In this document: one piece after another, positions 1 to 11,851 of the stretch
Layout of the letters: each line of letters begins with the position of its first letter
Position numbering within the stretch: position 1 is the first letter of the stretch
Assembly (NCBI RefSeq): GCF_029784165.1
Contig: NC_073695.1
Location: 201,643,136-201,707,135, forward strand
Reading direction: 5' to 3'
Length of the DNA: 64,000 nucleotides
Source of the DNA: Wyeomyia smithii
Lineage: Eukaryota > Arthropoda > Insecta > Diptera > Culicidae
Notes under the pieces: model-generated
Databases searched by the model: none
The model's input: only the letters and a program-made list of their open reading frames with translations
What the model was told of the DNA's origin: nothing
Translations under genes and position numbers: made by a program

Positions 1-363
1 GGATTTGATAGGTGTTTTTCGCGATAAGTATACTCAAGTTAGATTGACGTTTTGGTAATAATTTGTTTGTTTTGGATGTATGATCATGCATCATAATCAG
101 ATAAATTGATGTTTTCAGAATTTAGTTATAGTAAAATATCAATTTTCAAAACAATTTAATTGATGGTTATACAAATATGTCTGCAGGATGATAGTATTGG
201 AAAACAAATTGGAATAAGATATAACTCCTTTTGTGGTTGGGCAGTGAAAGGTTTCATCTCATACCCGGGGAAAAATATAAATTACAGCCGCGCGCAACGC
301 AACATATGGTATAATGCTAGCCGCGTAGGCAGAAGTAAAAACACTACTTGTGCCTGTCGGCGC
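1..363. other. Unassigned AT-rich DNA
   Basis: No gene or repeat recognised. Short open frames here have no family resemblance. Confidence 0.5.
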
Positions 364-371
364 TTTGCGAC

Positions 372-691
372 CAGCGTTGCCAGGTCATTTTTTTAAAAAT
401 CTGGAAAAGACAAAATAAAAATCTGGAAAAAATCTGGCAGTCATTTCGTGGGGTGAAAGGTTAATTTTTCTGATAAAAGTCTTGGGGTACGCAAAATTTG
501 AGGTGACAAAATTGCAAAATTTCGCGCCAAAATTTAAGTGATGACATTTTTGCGGAACAGAGAAAATAAAATCTGGATAAAATCTGGATCATCCATGAAA
601 AATCTGGATAATTGGACATCAAAGCTGGTTACCTGGATACATGTTTAAAAATCTGGATAATCCAGCTAAATCTGGATACCTGGCAACGCTG
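372..691. mobile_element. hAT-type MITE (320 bp)
   Basis: Both ends carry the same 14-bp inverted terminus, CAGCGTTGCCAGGT. The element is flanked by a perfect 8-bp direct repeat, TTTGCGAC (364-371 and 692-699). An 8-bp duplication and CAG...CTG termini are hallmarks of the hAT superfamily. The interior repeats the motif AATCTGG many times on the plus strand and has no coding capacity, so it must rely on a transposase from elsewhere. The perfect duplication suggests a fairly recent insertion. Confidence 0.88.
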
Positions 692-699
692 TTTGCGAC

Positions 700-1369
700 G
701 CATAACAACGACGGACTTCAGCATTTCGCATGAAGGAATATTCAAACTATATCTCCACCTCATTTGTCCTCGAGCTATTATCGCTAAACATCAACAACAA
801 CAACAACAAACTTCTCCACCAAAAAATAACGTGCATCTGTAAGCAGTGCCCCAATCCCATCCGATGCAGCGAAAAAGCATTCATCGACCGTTTTTGACCG
901 TTCAGACAGCCAGTCAAGAACCAGTCGAGAACGAGAGAAACGAAAATAAAACACGCCACATGCTGCCGATCATACTCTAGTTTGCTCCGTTCAACATACA
1001 TTGTAAATGATCGAGCGAGAGAGTTTTAAAATCGACTTCTCCGAAACTGCGGTCGCTATCGTTAGAAAAAAAAATCGTCACACGAGAGAAAGAGAAAAAC
1101 TTTTTTTCGTTCGCCCGATCGTTTCTGCCGTTCAATTCAAACGAAGAAAGCATGTGCATTCATCGCAGTCACAATCAAATTTCGATACCTTCTCAAGCAC
1201 TGCATACCCCTATATCGGCTTGAACTAGACAATTTGATCTCTGCAAAATGTCATATGAGGCAATACAATGTAGCAAGCTGACAAACAAAAAACGGTCTGG
1301 TTGTTATTACAGACATAGTAACTTTTCAAAATAACACAATAGTTTATTTAACTAAAGGTCAAACGGTAT
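700..1369. other. Unassigned, with a (CAA)n microsatellite
   Basis: A short CAA microsatellite lies at about 791-810. The rest is moderately GC-rich, with purine-rich GAGA-like stretches around 1015-1100. No gene is recognised. Confidence 0.4.
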
Positions 1370-1371
1370 AG

Positions 1372-1571
1372 GAGCCATAAATGGTCGACTTTGTATTTTC
1401 AAAGGCACAAAACTCGGAAAAACGGAAAAATGCATACCTGTGAAAACATATCCTCATTATTGCATCAGCCCATTATTGCCCAGCAAACATGAGGAAATGC
1501 TTTCACAGGTGTTGCATTGCCTTTTTTTCGAGTCTTGTGCCTTTGGAAATTCGGAGTCGGCCATTTTTAGC
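1372..1571. repeat. Foldback hairpin with ~90-bp arms
   Basis: The left arm (1372-1463) is an imperfect reverse complement of the right arm (about 1480-1571). Matching landmarks include AAAGGCACAA on the left and its complement TTGTGCCTTT on the right, and CACAGGT near the tips. The loop is only ~16 bp. This is a typical foldback MITE shape, and its transcript would form a long hairpin. The outer termini and target duplication are not clear. Confidence 0.65.
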
Positions 1572-1783
1572 TTATATACTATTTCAGTTTTTTGATATAT
1601 TGATTTATAATAAAATATCTGATAATAGATAATTTTTTTGAAAAATAAAGTATGCAAAGTTGCTTAATTTCATAAGGCCTACACACCCACAAAGTTTCAT
1701 TGGAATCTGAGAGGGCTTTGTCAGTCTTAGTTTTATTCTAAAGAATTGCAGACTTGCAGTCGACTCAAGCCTTTAAAAAGGTT

Positions 1784-1815
1784 AAACTTGTTTTGACTGA
1801 ACTTAAAACAAGTTT
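1784..1815. repeat. Perfect 11-bp stem hairpin
   Basis: AAACTTGTTTT at 1784-1794 is exactly complementary to AAAACAAGTTT at 1805-1815, with a 10-base loop. There is no U-run or other sign that it is a terminator. Function unknown. Confidence 0.5.
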
Positions 1816-2192
1816 GGGTATTAGTGTGCAATACTTTTGACGTAGAATACGTCTTACGGCAACAATTACAGGGACCCAATTTTAATACAGGGATCCAATT
1901 TCAAAACCGAAACAATTGAGAGCGTCACAAAAATTGTCCAATTTCAAACGTTTTAAACCCAGTCAGTTTCCAACCGATTTCTGTCATTTTTGCAGCAATC
2001 GATTGGAAAATCATTTGAGCACCCGTCCAAATGCAGAAAATTGTAATATGATTGTTCAAACTATTGTAATATTGAAAATTGTTAAACATTGTCGAAACGC
2101 AAATGTCGACTTTTGATTGGTCGCTTGCTGCCTTTCTCTAAAAAGGACGACAGAATGGAGTACCCAGTTAGCCGGGAATGCACTCTTTGGGC

Positions 2193-2227
2193 TATATAAG
2201 AGACTGTTTCTCCTCAAGTAAATCAGT
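2193..2227 (+). promoter_or_regulatory. Candidate Pol II core promoter: TATA plus initiator
   Basis: A TATATAA box begins at 2193 and an arthropod-type initiator, TCAGT, lies at 2223-2227. Its A falls 32 bases after the first T of the box, close to the usual 30-31. A GC-richer, CAG-rich stretch follows, as in many insect 5' UTRs, but I cannot identify a downstream gene. It may equally be the promoter of an old element. Confidence 0.4.
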
Positions 2228-2459
2228 TTACTACCAGCAGGCAGCAGCAGCGGACATCAACACCGATGGCAGTAGGCGAAGTGGATCAGCAGCGGGCAAC
2301 AGCGGTGGTGGTAGTGGTTGGCTGCAGTTCCTATCTCTTTCAGTTCGGCTTCCCTTCGATCTGAGTTGGACCCCAGCAGCGGTAATCCAATTCAGATATC
2401 GTTGGGTGAATACAACCCGAAACTGAAAGAGACTCGCACCGCCAGGTGGTTTGAGATGC

Positions 2460-2697
2460 CACCACCATCTAGTGTATGCTTATATAGGGTGTGTGCACAT
2501 AACGTGTGTGAACATCTGTAGCGTGTGTATATAAGATGTGTTGCTTGCTATATAGCGTGTGTGGCTAGCTGTATAGCGTGTGTGTATGTTTATGGCGAGT
2601 ATGCATGTCTGTAGCGCGTTTGTGCATGTTTATAGCGCGTGTGGCTTGCTATATACCGTTCGGCTAGCGTGCGTGGCTTGCTATATAGCGTGTGTGG
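2460..2697. repeat. Degenerate minisatellite, left part
   Basis: Diverged copies of a roughly 20-22-bp unit built on TAGCGTGTGTGGCTTGCTATA. The array is cut by a hAT-type element at 2706 and resumes at 4011. Confidence 0.7.
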
Positions 2698-2705
2698 CTT
2701 GCAAT

Positions 2706-4002
2706 CAGGGCCGGATTTACGATTGTGGGGGCCCGGGGCCCAGTTATAGTGCGGGGCCCCAAAATAAACATAACCATTTTTTTATCGTACGAGGTAAAAA
2801 CATTTATTTGCTATTGAAAAATTACCAAAAATTTGTTAGAATTTTCTCTTAAGCCCTATTTAGAGTTCCAAGCGAGGTGAAAATCTCATGCAAAACGTTC
2901 ATTTTTTCACGCTCGTGAAAAATGCAACCTGCAAAAATTTCACTTCGCTTGGAACTGTGAACAAATTCGATTCAGCGAAATCAAAGGTTGTGGATCTCAT
3001 CTTTTTCACTTGGGTTTATTTTTTTTCCCGGATGCAAACGCTAGTGAAAAAAGCAGCAGCAAGCGGAAACTTGCGTGCGTTTCTATTCTGTCAGTTGCAG
3101 CCAATTTTCACTTCGCTCGGAGTGTAAACTCGTGAGTTTCGCTTCACTTAAACTGTAAACAGCAGACTGGTGAAATACCTGCGTGTTCCACAAACGGGTT
3201 TTCACGACAGATTTCGCAAGCGAAAATTTACGCTTTTTCACTTGTCAAATGTTTCACTTCGCTTGGAACTGTAAACTATGCTTTACGAGTTTTTTTGCGG
3301 AAAACTTATTGATTAAATAATCAACATTCAACTCCTTCAGTATACTCGTACTCGAAACTTAATAATGCTAAGTTTGACTGTCTTTCATTATTCACAGTGC
3401 GGTATTTTTTAAAAGTTTCATCTTCGATTTTTTTTCTTGATACCTAAAATAAAAAACTACCGCAATTTGAAAAAATTGCGATATACAGGCAAAAATTTGC
3501 ACACAATTTGAGAAAGACTGCGCAAATATAAGACGACTCTGACAATAATAGAAACTAGGAAAAAACTACGCACATCTGCAGGTCAATAAAATCTGCACAC
3601 GAACTCAGAAAATCTACATTTTGCAAAGCACATTTGGTATCCCTGATTCGGACAAGTTAGCAAAAGCAATGCATTAAAAAACTCGTGGGTTATTTTCTTT
3701 CTCTGCTTTACTTCCCATGTGCGTTGGTTCGATTCGAATGGTGTGTTAATGTGTGTCATTCCAAGAGAATCCAAAGTGAACTCTTATGGATGTAGTTGTG
3801 ATATTGGCGCTCGCGAAAAAATAAAACTGAAGGAAAGTGTCAGATTGAAATGTTCTGTTCAAATTTTCTTACTGTAAATCAAACTTTTTATTGAATCTCA
3901 TTTTTTTAAAAAGAAAAAATCTTTTTCTTGATTTGTGGGGGCCCCAAAAATGTGGAGGCCCGGGGCCGGGGTCCCCTGGGCCCCCCCATAAATCCGGCTC
4001 TG
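2706..4002. mobile_element. Non-autonomous hAT-type element (1,297 bp) inside a minisatellite
   Basis: The termini are CAGGGCCGGATTTA on the left and its imperfect complement, ending CTCTG, on the right. They are flanked by a perfect 8-bp duplication, CTTGCAAT (2698-2705 and 4003-4010). Both ends carry long G/C runs (GGGGCCC). The interior holds repeated motifs such as CACTTCGCTTGGAACTG in both orientations near 2865, 2940 and 3255, perhaps subterminal transposase sites. No transposase frame survives. Short relatives of these termini occur at 35306-35499 and 57120-57173. Confidence 0.88.
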
Positions 4003-4010
4003 CTTGCAAT

Positions 4011-4285
4011 ATAGCGTGTGGCTAGCGTGCGTGGCTTGCTGTATAGCTTGTGGTTTTCTATATAGCGTGCGTGGCTAGCTGTATAGCGTGTGTGTATGTT
4101 TATAGCATGTATGCATGTCTGTAGCGCGTGTGTGCATGTTTTTATCGTGTGTGCATGTTTATATCGTGTGTGGCTTGCTAAATAGCGTGCGTGGTTTGCT
4201 ATATAGTGTGTGCATGTCTAGTGTGTCTGTGCAGGTTTATAGCATGTGTGGCTTTCTATATAGCGTGTGTGGCTAGCAGTATAGC
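4011..4285. repeat. Degenerate minisatellite, right part
   Basis: Continuation of the array at 2460-2697, with the same TAGCGTGTG-type unit, interrupted by the hAT element. Confidence 0.7.
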
Positions 4286-6486
4286 GATTGAAATTTTCAT
4301 ATATAATTGCCAATGAATCAACTCATGTAGAATTTATTTATCACTGTAAATCATTCAAAACTAAATAAAAAATTTGCCATGTTAAAAAAAAATTCAGTTG
4401 TCAATAAATGGCACTGACAAACACAATTAACCTCAAAGTTTATCTGAAGAATTTCTGAGCTAGTGAGCCTGAATCACAATATTTTTCGCGCAAGTCTTAC
4501 TAATTGCAGCAATCAGTTGTAAAATTATCTACGCTATCGTAAAATGCAGAAAATGGTTATTTGAACTGTTAAATCATAGATGGGGAATGCACTATTTGCC
4601 CTTGTCTATAGCCTCTTCGTAGCCACTGCCTAAATTAAGATATATTAGTGCAACTTGATTCAAAAGACAGCCTCAAAACAATTCAATTTCATTCTTGTTT
4701 TGGATATGGCAGCAAATGAAACCGCGGTGCTGGCTACAGAGGTAAACGTCATCTGGAGCAAAGAGACTATTAAATTAATTAACCCCAATTGAGTGTATTC
4801 CCAAACCTATTCCAAGAAATAGATTGACATAAGACAGGCTGTCGTATTCTACGTTACCTCTGCGGTCGTGTCTTATAAACAACATCTTCAACTATTCTTG
4901 CTTTATGAAATACCTACCATCAAAATAATTATCCAATTAGAATATGTTCATCATATTGTTTTAGCATGAACAAATTAGGTCCACATAAAATTAACTGCAA
5001 TGTAATTAATCATGAGAGTGAGCACCCGAAAGACGTTCATCCGCACGACGCCACACTGTACGGTAATGATTTAGGGTGATCTTTTACCCTACGCTTTTTC
5101 GATGACAGCATTAGCAAGAATGTGCACGCTTTCGTCTTCGATGGTGGTCTTTGGCGTGGCCGGTGACACTTTTATTCGTGGGACAACGTCGGATGGTCAG
5201 ATTTGGTGACCTTCGATGGTTTCAGTCAAACTGGTATTTAATTAGTCTTTCCGAAATCCTATTTTCTCTAACTGGCAAGCACAAGGTCGCGTGGTGCCAA
5301 TTCTGATAGTTATTTCAAGGTTAATTTTGCTTTTATTTTGTTTTAGAGGAGGCTTTCATGCATAAATTTGCGACGCATTATAATATATAATTCACAGGCG
5401 CCATGCTAGATTAAAGTCAAACGTTTTTATTACGGACGGTAATGACCCTGTTGATAGCGCGCTGAACACGGAGCACTGTGGGGCAGAACCCAGAAAAGTC
5501 GCGACAAAACTAAAAAAAATGAAATTCAGTTTTCATGCCTCATTTTATTTTCTACTTGCAGTAGACTTGTTATCGATTGGAAATCATGATAATTCACTTT
5601 GAAAAAAAATTAAGAAAATGTGCTATAATATTGTGAAAGTGAGGATCTACAAGGCTTGTAAAATGGAAGAAAAATTTTTCACAGATATTTTCCAGTAGGG
5701 CATGCAAATACTTAGAAATAAATAAGCTAACTCATATGATCCTCATAAAACAGAGTATAAACTAATAGGTATTGTGATTTTAAGACAGTTTTGTTGAAAA
5801 TAGGTTCGTAGGAGGCATAGTGTTTAAAACAAGTTTTTTTTTTGTAATTTTTCCTCATTTTCGGCAATATGAAAAACATAAAGTTCTACGTTGTTCTGCT
5901 ATGACACTATTATTGTACTAAAATACAAGGTATTGGCTAGTACTAAACCGAAAATCAGCTGCTACTAGTTGCGACTTACTGAGTAATTGGAGTTTTCGCA
6001 ACGATTGTTTTCATGTCAATTCATTTGAAAAATCGTCAATCAGCAGTGTCCGTGTCGATGTTTTTCCTACAATAGGCTTTGCTGAATGCCGGTGTATGCA
6101 ACACGACCATGATTGTGTTCAAGGGTCTTTCGAAACTGACGTCCAGTAGTATTAAGACCCCCCGGAGATAATTATTAGTACTTGAAAACAGTTTGTTATC
6201 GGGTAAACAGTGTTTTAAACAAAAGTAAGCGTTTAGTATTCATGTTAAATGGTATAAAATTAAACAAGAGGAGCTCTTCGAAAGGGAACATGACCAACTA
6301 AACTTTAATTGAACAATGTTCCTATTTGAAACATTTTATCACAAACAATAACATTAAAACTTTATTTTATATTCTTTCTCAAATATGATGACACATCATA
6401 GGTTGACAAAAAACTATACAAAGGCAACTACAAACCTTCAATAATTCATTTCATGATGACTCGAAAGCTCGAATATATCTGAAATT
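4286..6486. other. Unassigned 2.2 kb
   Basis: AT-rich, without a recognised gene. A moderately GC-rich stretch at about 5030-5230 could be old coding sequence, but no frame is long or familiar. No clear terminal repeats were found. Confidence 0.4.
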
Positions 6487-6712
6487 AAAACATATGTACT
6501 TTTTTTTTTTTTATTTACCGCGAAAGAAACTTAATCTACTTATTCTAATCAGCTCAACCGGTGACATTTATCACCATAACAGAGCCATGCTTCGTTTATA
6601 CATGTTATAATTGAATTTGGAATAACGGTAACAATATATAATAATAGAAAATAGAATTATTGAACTGCGCAATATCTTTGTTGACCTTAGGTTCTCATTC
6701 CTCCAGATTTGA

Positions 6713-9700
6713 TCAGATTCTTTGATCGATTGATTGTAAAAACGTATGTACGGGTTTAAGGTACTCAATGTCCTGACTACCAAGAGCATCTCTAATCGAT
6801 TTCCCAATAGGCTTCTTGATTTTCGTCAACGAGCAAACCAGTTTGGTTCTCTCATTCTCGTGGCGGCTGCATGACCATACTATATGATCTATGTCCTCAT
6901 AGTCCTTGTCGCATAAGCATTTGTTATCCTGCAAAATATTTATGCGAAACAGGTGAGATCTACAATTTTAGTGGTTAGACATAATACGAGACATGTTTTG
7001 AATGAAGCTTCTGGATGCTGGGATATCATTAAACCAAGATATCCATGAAACTGAAGGACAAATTGAAAAACACCATCTTCCCAATTCATCTGACTCCCAC
7101 GATTTTTGCCATTCTGATCTAACATGTTCCGTGATTTTTGGGAAATACTCTGACGCTTGAATTTCTCTCTCATATAATAAACCTCGTAAAGCACCTTCTT
7201 TTGCATATGAATCGGCCTTTTCATTACCATAGATTGAACTATGGGCAGGGATCCACATGAAAACAATTGTGTATCGAAGGTTGTTTAGCTGATAAACTAA
7301 TTGTTTGAGCTGCAAAAGGATATGAGAAGTTTTCCCACTTATTCGATTTGTATTAAGTGCGCATAGCACACTCATACTATCCGAGCAAATAATGTATTTA
7401 GATGGGGGTAGCCGTTGAATCAGTTGACAGCAGTGATAAATTGCAATCAATTCAGATACGAAAACAGAGCAAGGGTCATTCATTCTGAAGGAATACCCCA
7501 CTTGGTTGTGATAGATTCCAAAGCCAGATGAATTTCTGGTTCTAGAGCCATCCGAATAAAATACTTGGGTGTTTGTAAGATCGAACAGTTTTTCTCTGAG
7601 TACGTTTGCTGCGATTCTAGGGACTAGCCAAGTGGGTACGTTGCTTAACAGTGAATGGAATGATAAATCTACTCGCAGTGTAAATGCATGAATTTCAATA
7701 CTGTAATCAAAATATTTTTTTGTTGGAGCTTTATCGATAGTCATGGTAATAACATGTCGATAGGATGTTAAAATTCTGCTGGAAGGATTTATGTCAAATA
7801 GTTTATCCAATGCATTTTCAACTGAGTTTCTTTCACTGAAAGATTTAACAACAAATCGGCAATTTAGTTCAAAAAACCTCAGTGTCAAGGAGGGAATTCC
7901 AGATAAAACCTCCAGCGATTGGACGTGAGTTGATTGCATTAGACCCAGCGAAATTCGAATACAGCGATTTGCAGTCGACAGAGCTTCAGTAAGTGAGTTT
8001 TTGCGGATTGTCCAAAAACAAAACATCCATATTCTAGTACTGATAGAATAGTTGTTTTGTATAGAGTCAATAATAGTTTAGGATGAGCACCCCACCAAGT
8101 TCACCCCCACATAGTTCTTAGAAAATTAATTCTTTTTTGGCATCGTTGCACTAAATATTGCACTTGACATTTCCAGGTTAATTTAGCGTCATACCAAATA
8201 CCCAGGTATTTGAACTCAAACACTAGCTTGATTGTTACATTGTATAGTTTGACCTGTATATTGGGTAAGGATCGTTTTCGAGAGAAACCCATCATTTCCG
8301 TCTTTGATACTGAAAATGTGAATCCATGCAAATTACCCCACTGCACAAGATTATCCATTGATTTTTGTAAGCTATTTTGCATTTTTATACGGTTTTCACC
8401 AGCAACCCACACCACGCTATCATCAGCGTACTGAACAAGAACGCAGTCTTGAGCAATATTCTCATCAGTATCACTTGTATACAAATTGAACAGAAAAGGA
8501 CTTAAGCTTGAACCTTGAGGGAGGCCATAATAGCTGAATCTGGACACTTTGACAACATTGTTAAGGTGAAAATTCATCACTTTCTTTGATAAGAGGTTCA
8601 ACAGAAAGTTCACTAGTAAAGAAGGAACACCCATGCAACTTAGCTTACTGCATAACTTATCTACGAGAACCGAGTCGTAGGCCCCCGAAATATCAACGAA
8701 AATAGCCGCTAGCTCTTCCTTTCTACTTACAGCAATATGAGCGTGTGTGTTTAGCAGAGCTAAACAATCTAGAGTACCTTTTCCTCGTCAAAATCCGTAT
8801 TGAGTAGGTGACAGGATGCGTTCTTTTTCAGCCCAAGGCTCTAAACGGTTTAGGATTATTTTTTCTAGAAGCTTACGAGGGCATGATAATAGGCAAATTG
8901 GTCTGTACGAGTCCTCAGAAGACGGATCCTTATCAGGTTTTAATATACCGACAACTTTTACATTACGCCAAGCTTCTGGGCAGATGTTTTCAGCCAAGAA
9001 ACTGTTAAACAAGTTTAATAAAAATATTTTAGCAATTTCAGGAAGATTATTCACAACACAAAACTTTATACCATCCAGCCCTGGGCTGGTGTTTTTTGTA
9101 CAACTAAGAGCTAGCTCAAATTCTTCAATGGTGAAAGGTGCTGCTAAATTGTTGAATCTCTGTGTGTTGTCATTAAAACAGATGTTGTCTTTTGGAACAA
9201 AGTCAAACTTATCCACCCACTTTTCAGAATATCCTTCCGTAGGAGATGTTGATTGACTACTATTTCGAAGTCTGCGCGCAGTACTCCACAATGTTGTTAA
9301 TGAAGTGTCTTTATCTAAACCTTCCACGAACGTTCGCCAGTATCTCCGTTTCTTTTTTTTTGTAATTCTTATAAATATAGCCTCTTGTCTTTTATATTCT
9401 ATGTAATCTTATCCCAAGCCAGTATGTCGGTACTCTATGTAGGCGTTTGATTTTGCTTTCAGTTGATCGGAACATTCAATGTCCCACCAGAGAGTTGGAG
9501 ATGTTTTTCGTGATTGAGGAGGCGGAGTCGGTTTGGATTGTGAGTTTGTTAATGCATCGACGATACCCTGAGAAAACCTGTCGTATCTCTCAATGATACC
9601 AGTCACGTCTTGCAGTCTGTTTACGGTATTAGTTATATTACTACTAAACTTGTTCCAATTCACGTTCTTAGTTAGATCATAAAGTTGAATCTGTTCCTTT

Positions 9701-10299
9701 AGCACATGATCAGATTGGGAATACAAAATTTGTATACGTAAATGATCACTTCCGAATGGGTCATTCAACACTTTCCAGGTGCAGTACAACGCGATCGAGG
9801 CAGAGCAGAGTGACAGGTTAACACATGATGGCCTACCAGAAGGACCCGCCACACGGGTAAATGAACCGTCATTCATTATGCTAAAACGGAAGTCGCCAAT
9901 GATATCCAAAATTATTTTCGATCTTCCATCGTCTCTAGAGGTAAATTTTCCATTTGGTGGAATGTAAATAGATACAATTGAGCAAGTGAATTCATTTAAC
10001 TTAATTCTACAGGCCACAACCTCAATTGAAACAGCATTGGCTATGGGAAGCGACTGAAACTCGATACCCATGCGGATTCCAATAAGAACACCTCCATAGG
10101 GTTCGGATCGATCTTTACGAAGAATAACGTAACGAGAGATGTTGAAAAAATTTGCATCAGTCAACCATGTCTCCGATACACAAAAAACATCAGTATTCAT
10201 TTCTGAAAGCATGGCTTTTAAGCCATCAATCTTCGGAATGATACTTCTGGAATTCCATTGCAGAATCGACAAACTACGTTTCGGATTACTTCTGTCCAT
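6713..10299 (-). pseudogene. I-clade ORF2 (endonuclease, reverse transcriptase, RNase H), broken
   Basis: The frame starts at ATG 10299 and just overlaps the end of ORF1. An AP-endonuclease-like domain comes first (ILQWNSRSI, then CVSETWL and GSDHLRI). The usual GDFNAH motif between them is missing, apparently through a small in-frame deletion near 9900-9930. The reverse transcriptase follows, with YADD at about 8430. The RNase H domain lies at about 7550-7200, with DGS, SELIAI, SDS and an HSS..GNEKAD motif, so its acidic residues look complete. A Cys/His segment (CLCDKDYEDIDHIVWSC) ends the protein. In-frame stops lie at 9409, 8788, 8101 and 6968, and a one-base frameshift lies near 7970. 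About 1,195 codons in total, normal for the clade. Confidence 0.92.
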
Positions 10300-11630
10300 T
10301 TCCACTAAGAAGAACTTCACTGAGCGGCAGACGAGACTTGAATATATCCCAGATCTTCGATAATAAAGGGGAGAGTGATTCGATTAACTTACACCACACC
10401 GGATCAATCTTGAGTAGATCACACACACCATTCAGCAATTCAGTCAACCAATTACTTACATTGGTTGCATGTTTGTCTTCCACTTTCTGGAATCCTGGTA
10501 CGTCTTTTGTTTTTTGTAGCAAAGGCCAAGCGGAGCTATTGTTGTTCGAACCATTAGAAGCAACAGGTTTACTAATGGCTAAACCAGCATTATTTTTTCT
10601 TTTCTTTGGGGGATTATAACTACAGTGTGCTTGATTTGACAAACCGTCATCTGCGCCGTCCGGAGTGTTCTCTAAAAGTGAGAAACTGTTTGATGTAATT
10701 ATTGGAGGCATTGAAGCTTTTAGCATTTCAGCTAGAGATGCTTTGCTACGTGAAACAATTTTGTTCTTAACATCTTTTCTTTTATCTTGATACGCTTTAC
10801 ATACTGTAAGTGTATCGTGATTGTTTTTACAAAGAATGCAACTGTTTTGACTTTTAGTACAGGCAGAGGACTCGTGATCTTCTCCACACCTGATACATTT
10901 CACTTTATTGGTACAATATTTCTCGGTATGTCCAAACACGTTGCAGCGTTTACACAGCATTATCTTGGGAGAATAGAGCCGAACAGGAATGAGAACCTTT
11001 TCGACGCAAACACAATCTGGGATCGTTGTACCAGAAAATGTGACTCTCATGGCGTTAGAGGCAACTCTGTTATTTGTAGCGTCCAGCATAGTAAGCCTTT
11101 CGCATTCCAAAATGGGCACCAAAGGTAGATACGGATTATAAAATTTTCCTTTCCCGAGGTCAATTACCTGCTGAGGGGTAAGGGTTTCATCATAAATGAC
11201 GCCATCAATTTCAACTTGGTCACAAAAAAATGTACACGCGGTACAGACCCTGAAAACGTTTCAAATCGACCACCTGATTAGCCTCTTCTCGTTTACCAAG
11301 AATAGCTCGACATTTGTAATTGTTAACCCTCGAAATCTCTTTCACCGAAGTGAATTGACTGTGTAATTCCGCTGAAATTAGCAGTAACTGGATCGGTTTT
11401 GTTATCCTACGAAAATACACCACAAAAGGGCCCTTAGCATTCACGGGGTATTTCCTAATTCTAACATCTCTTGGGTGAGGAGAGAGAGGCGATACGTGAA
11501 ATGAACCAGGCTTCGAACCAGGATCTGTAACGGGCTTCGGATCGGGTGCAGAATCGGAGCGGGAATCGGACTGCACACCAGGCTGATCTAGCGAGTCAAT
11601 TTCAGGGTCGCCGTCCTCCTCGCAGTCCAT
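10286..11630 (-). pseudogene. I-clade ORF1 (gag-like, zinc-knuckle RNA-binding protein), frameshifted
   Basis: The likely start is the ATG at 11630 (MDCEEDGDPE), because the frame upstream shows no family features. The N-terminal part is acidic and proline/serine-rich. Three zinc knuckles lie at about 10960-10830: C-x2-C-x4-H-x4-C, then C-x2-C-x3-H-x4-C, then C-x2-C-x3-H-x5-C. This is the triple-knuckle layout of I- and jockey-type ORF1 proteins, which package the element RNA. A run of seven T (minus strand) near 11225 shifts the frame, so the protein would end at 11220. The second frame stays open to its stop at 10286 and overlaps the ORF2 start. About 447 codons. Whether the shift is a mutation or a sequencing error in a homopolymer cannot be decided here. 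Confidence 0.9.
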
Positions 11631-11802
11631 TGCAACAATGGATTCGAGGAGACAAAAGAAAAGAAACACCAAAAAACCGGAACCTTCTGTACAGTACACT
11701 ATATAAATAATGGAATACTTAGCTGAGCGTAGATAAAGCCTTTCAACAATAGATTTCCAAACAATTCGGTTGCACACAGTTCACGGGAGACAGCTGATAG
11801 TT

Positions 11803-11836
11803 ACGTCCGTTCACGACAACTGCTAGCCGAGCACTC
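11803..11836 (-). promoter_or_regulatory. Candidate internal promoter of the I-clade element (DPE)
   Basis: Counting from the second base of the element (A at 11835) as +1, GGACGT falls at +28 to +33 (11808-11803). That matches the downstream promoter element at its expected position. I-factor and jockey elements are known to use internal promoters of this type, so a new copy carries its own promoter. The assignment of +1 is inferred. Confidence 0.55.
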
Positions 11837-11851
11837 AAAACATATGTACTT

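Larger units (their letters stand above)
6502..11836 (-). mobile_element. I-clade non-LTR retrotransposon, near full length, inactive
   Basis: The element reads right to left. It is flanked by a perfect 15-bp target duplication, AAAACATATGTACTT (6487-6501 and 11837-11851). A T-run at 6502-6512 is the complement of its 3' A-tail. It encodes ORF1 with zinc knuckles, then ORF2 with endonuclease, reverse transcriptase and RNase H, the order found in I-factor-like elements. The 5.3-kb length and the complete 5' end show little or no 5' truncation. The copy cannot make intact proteins: ORF1 has one frameshift, and ORF2 has several in-frame stops and a frameshift. The flawless duplication suggests insertion is not ancient, so a working relative probably exists elsewhere in the genome. 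Confidence 0.93.
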
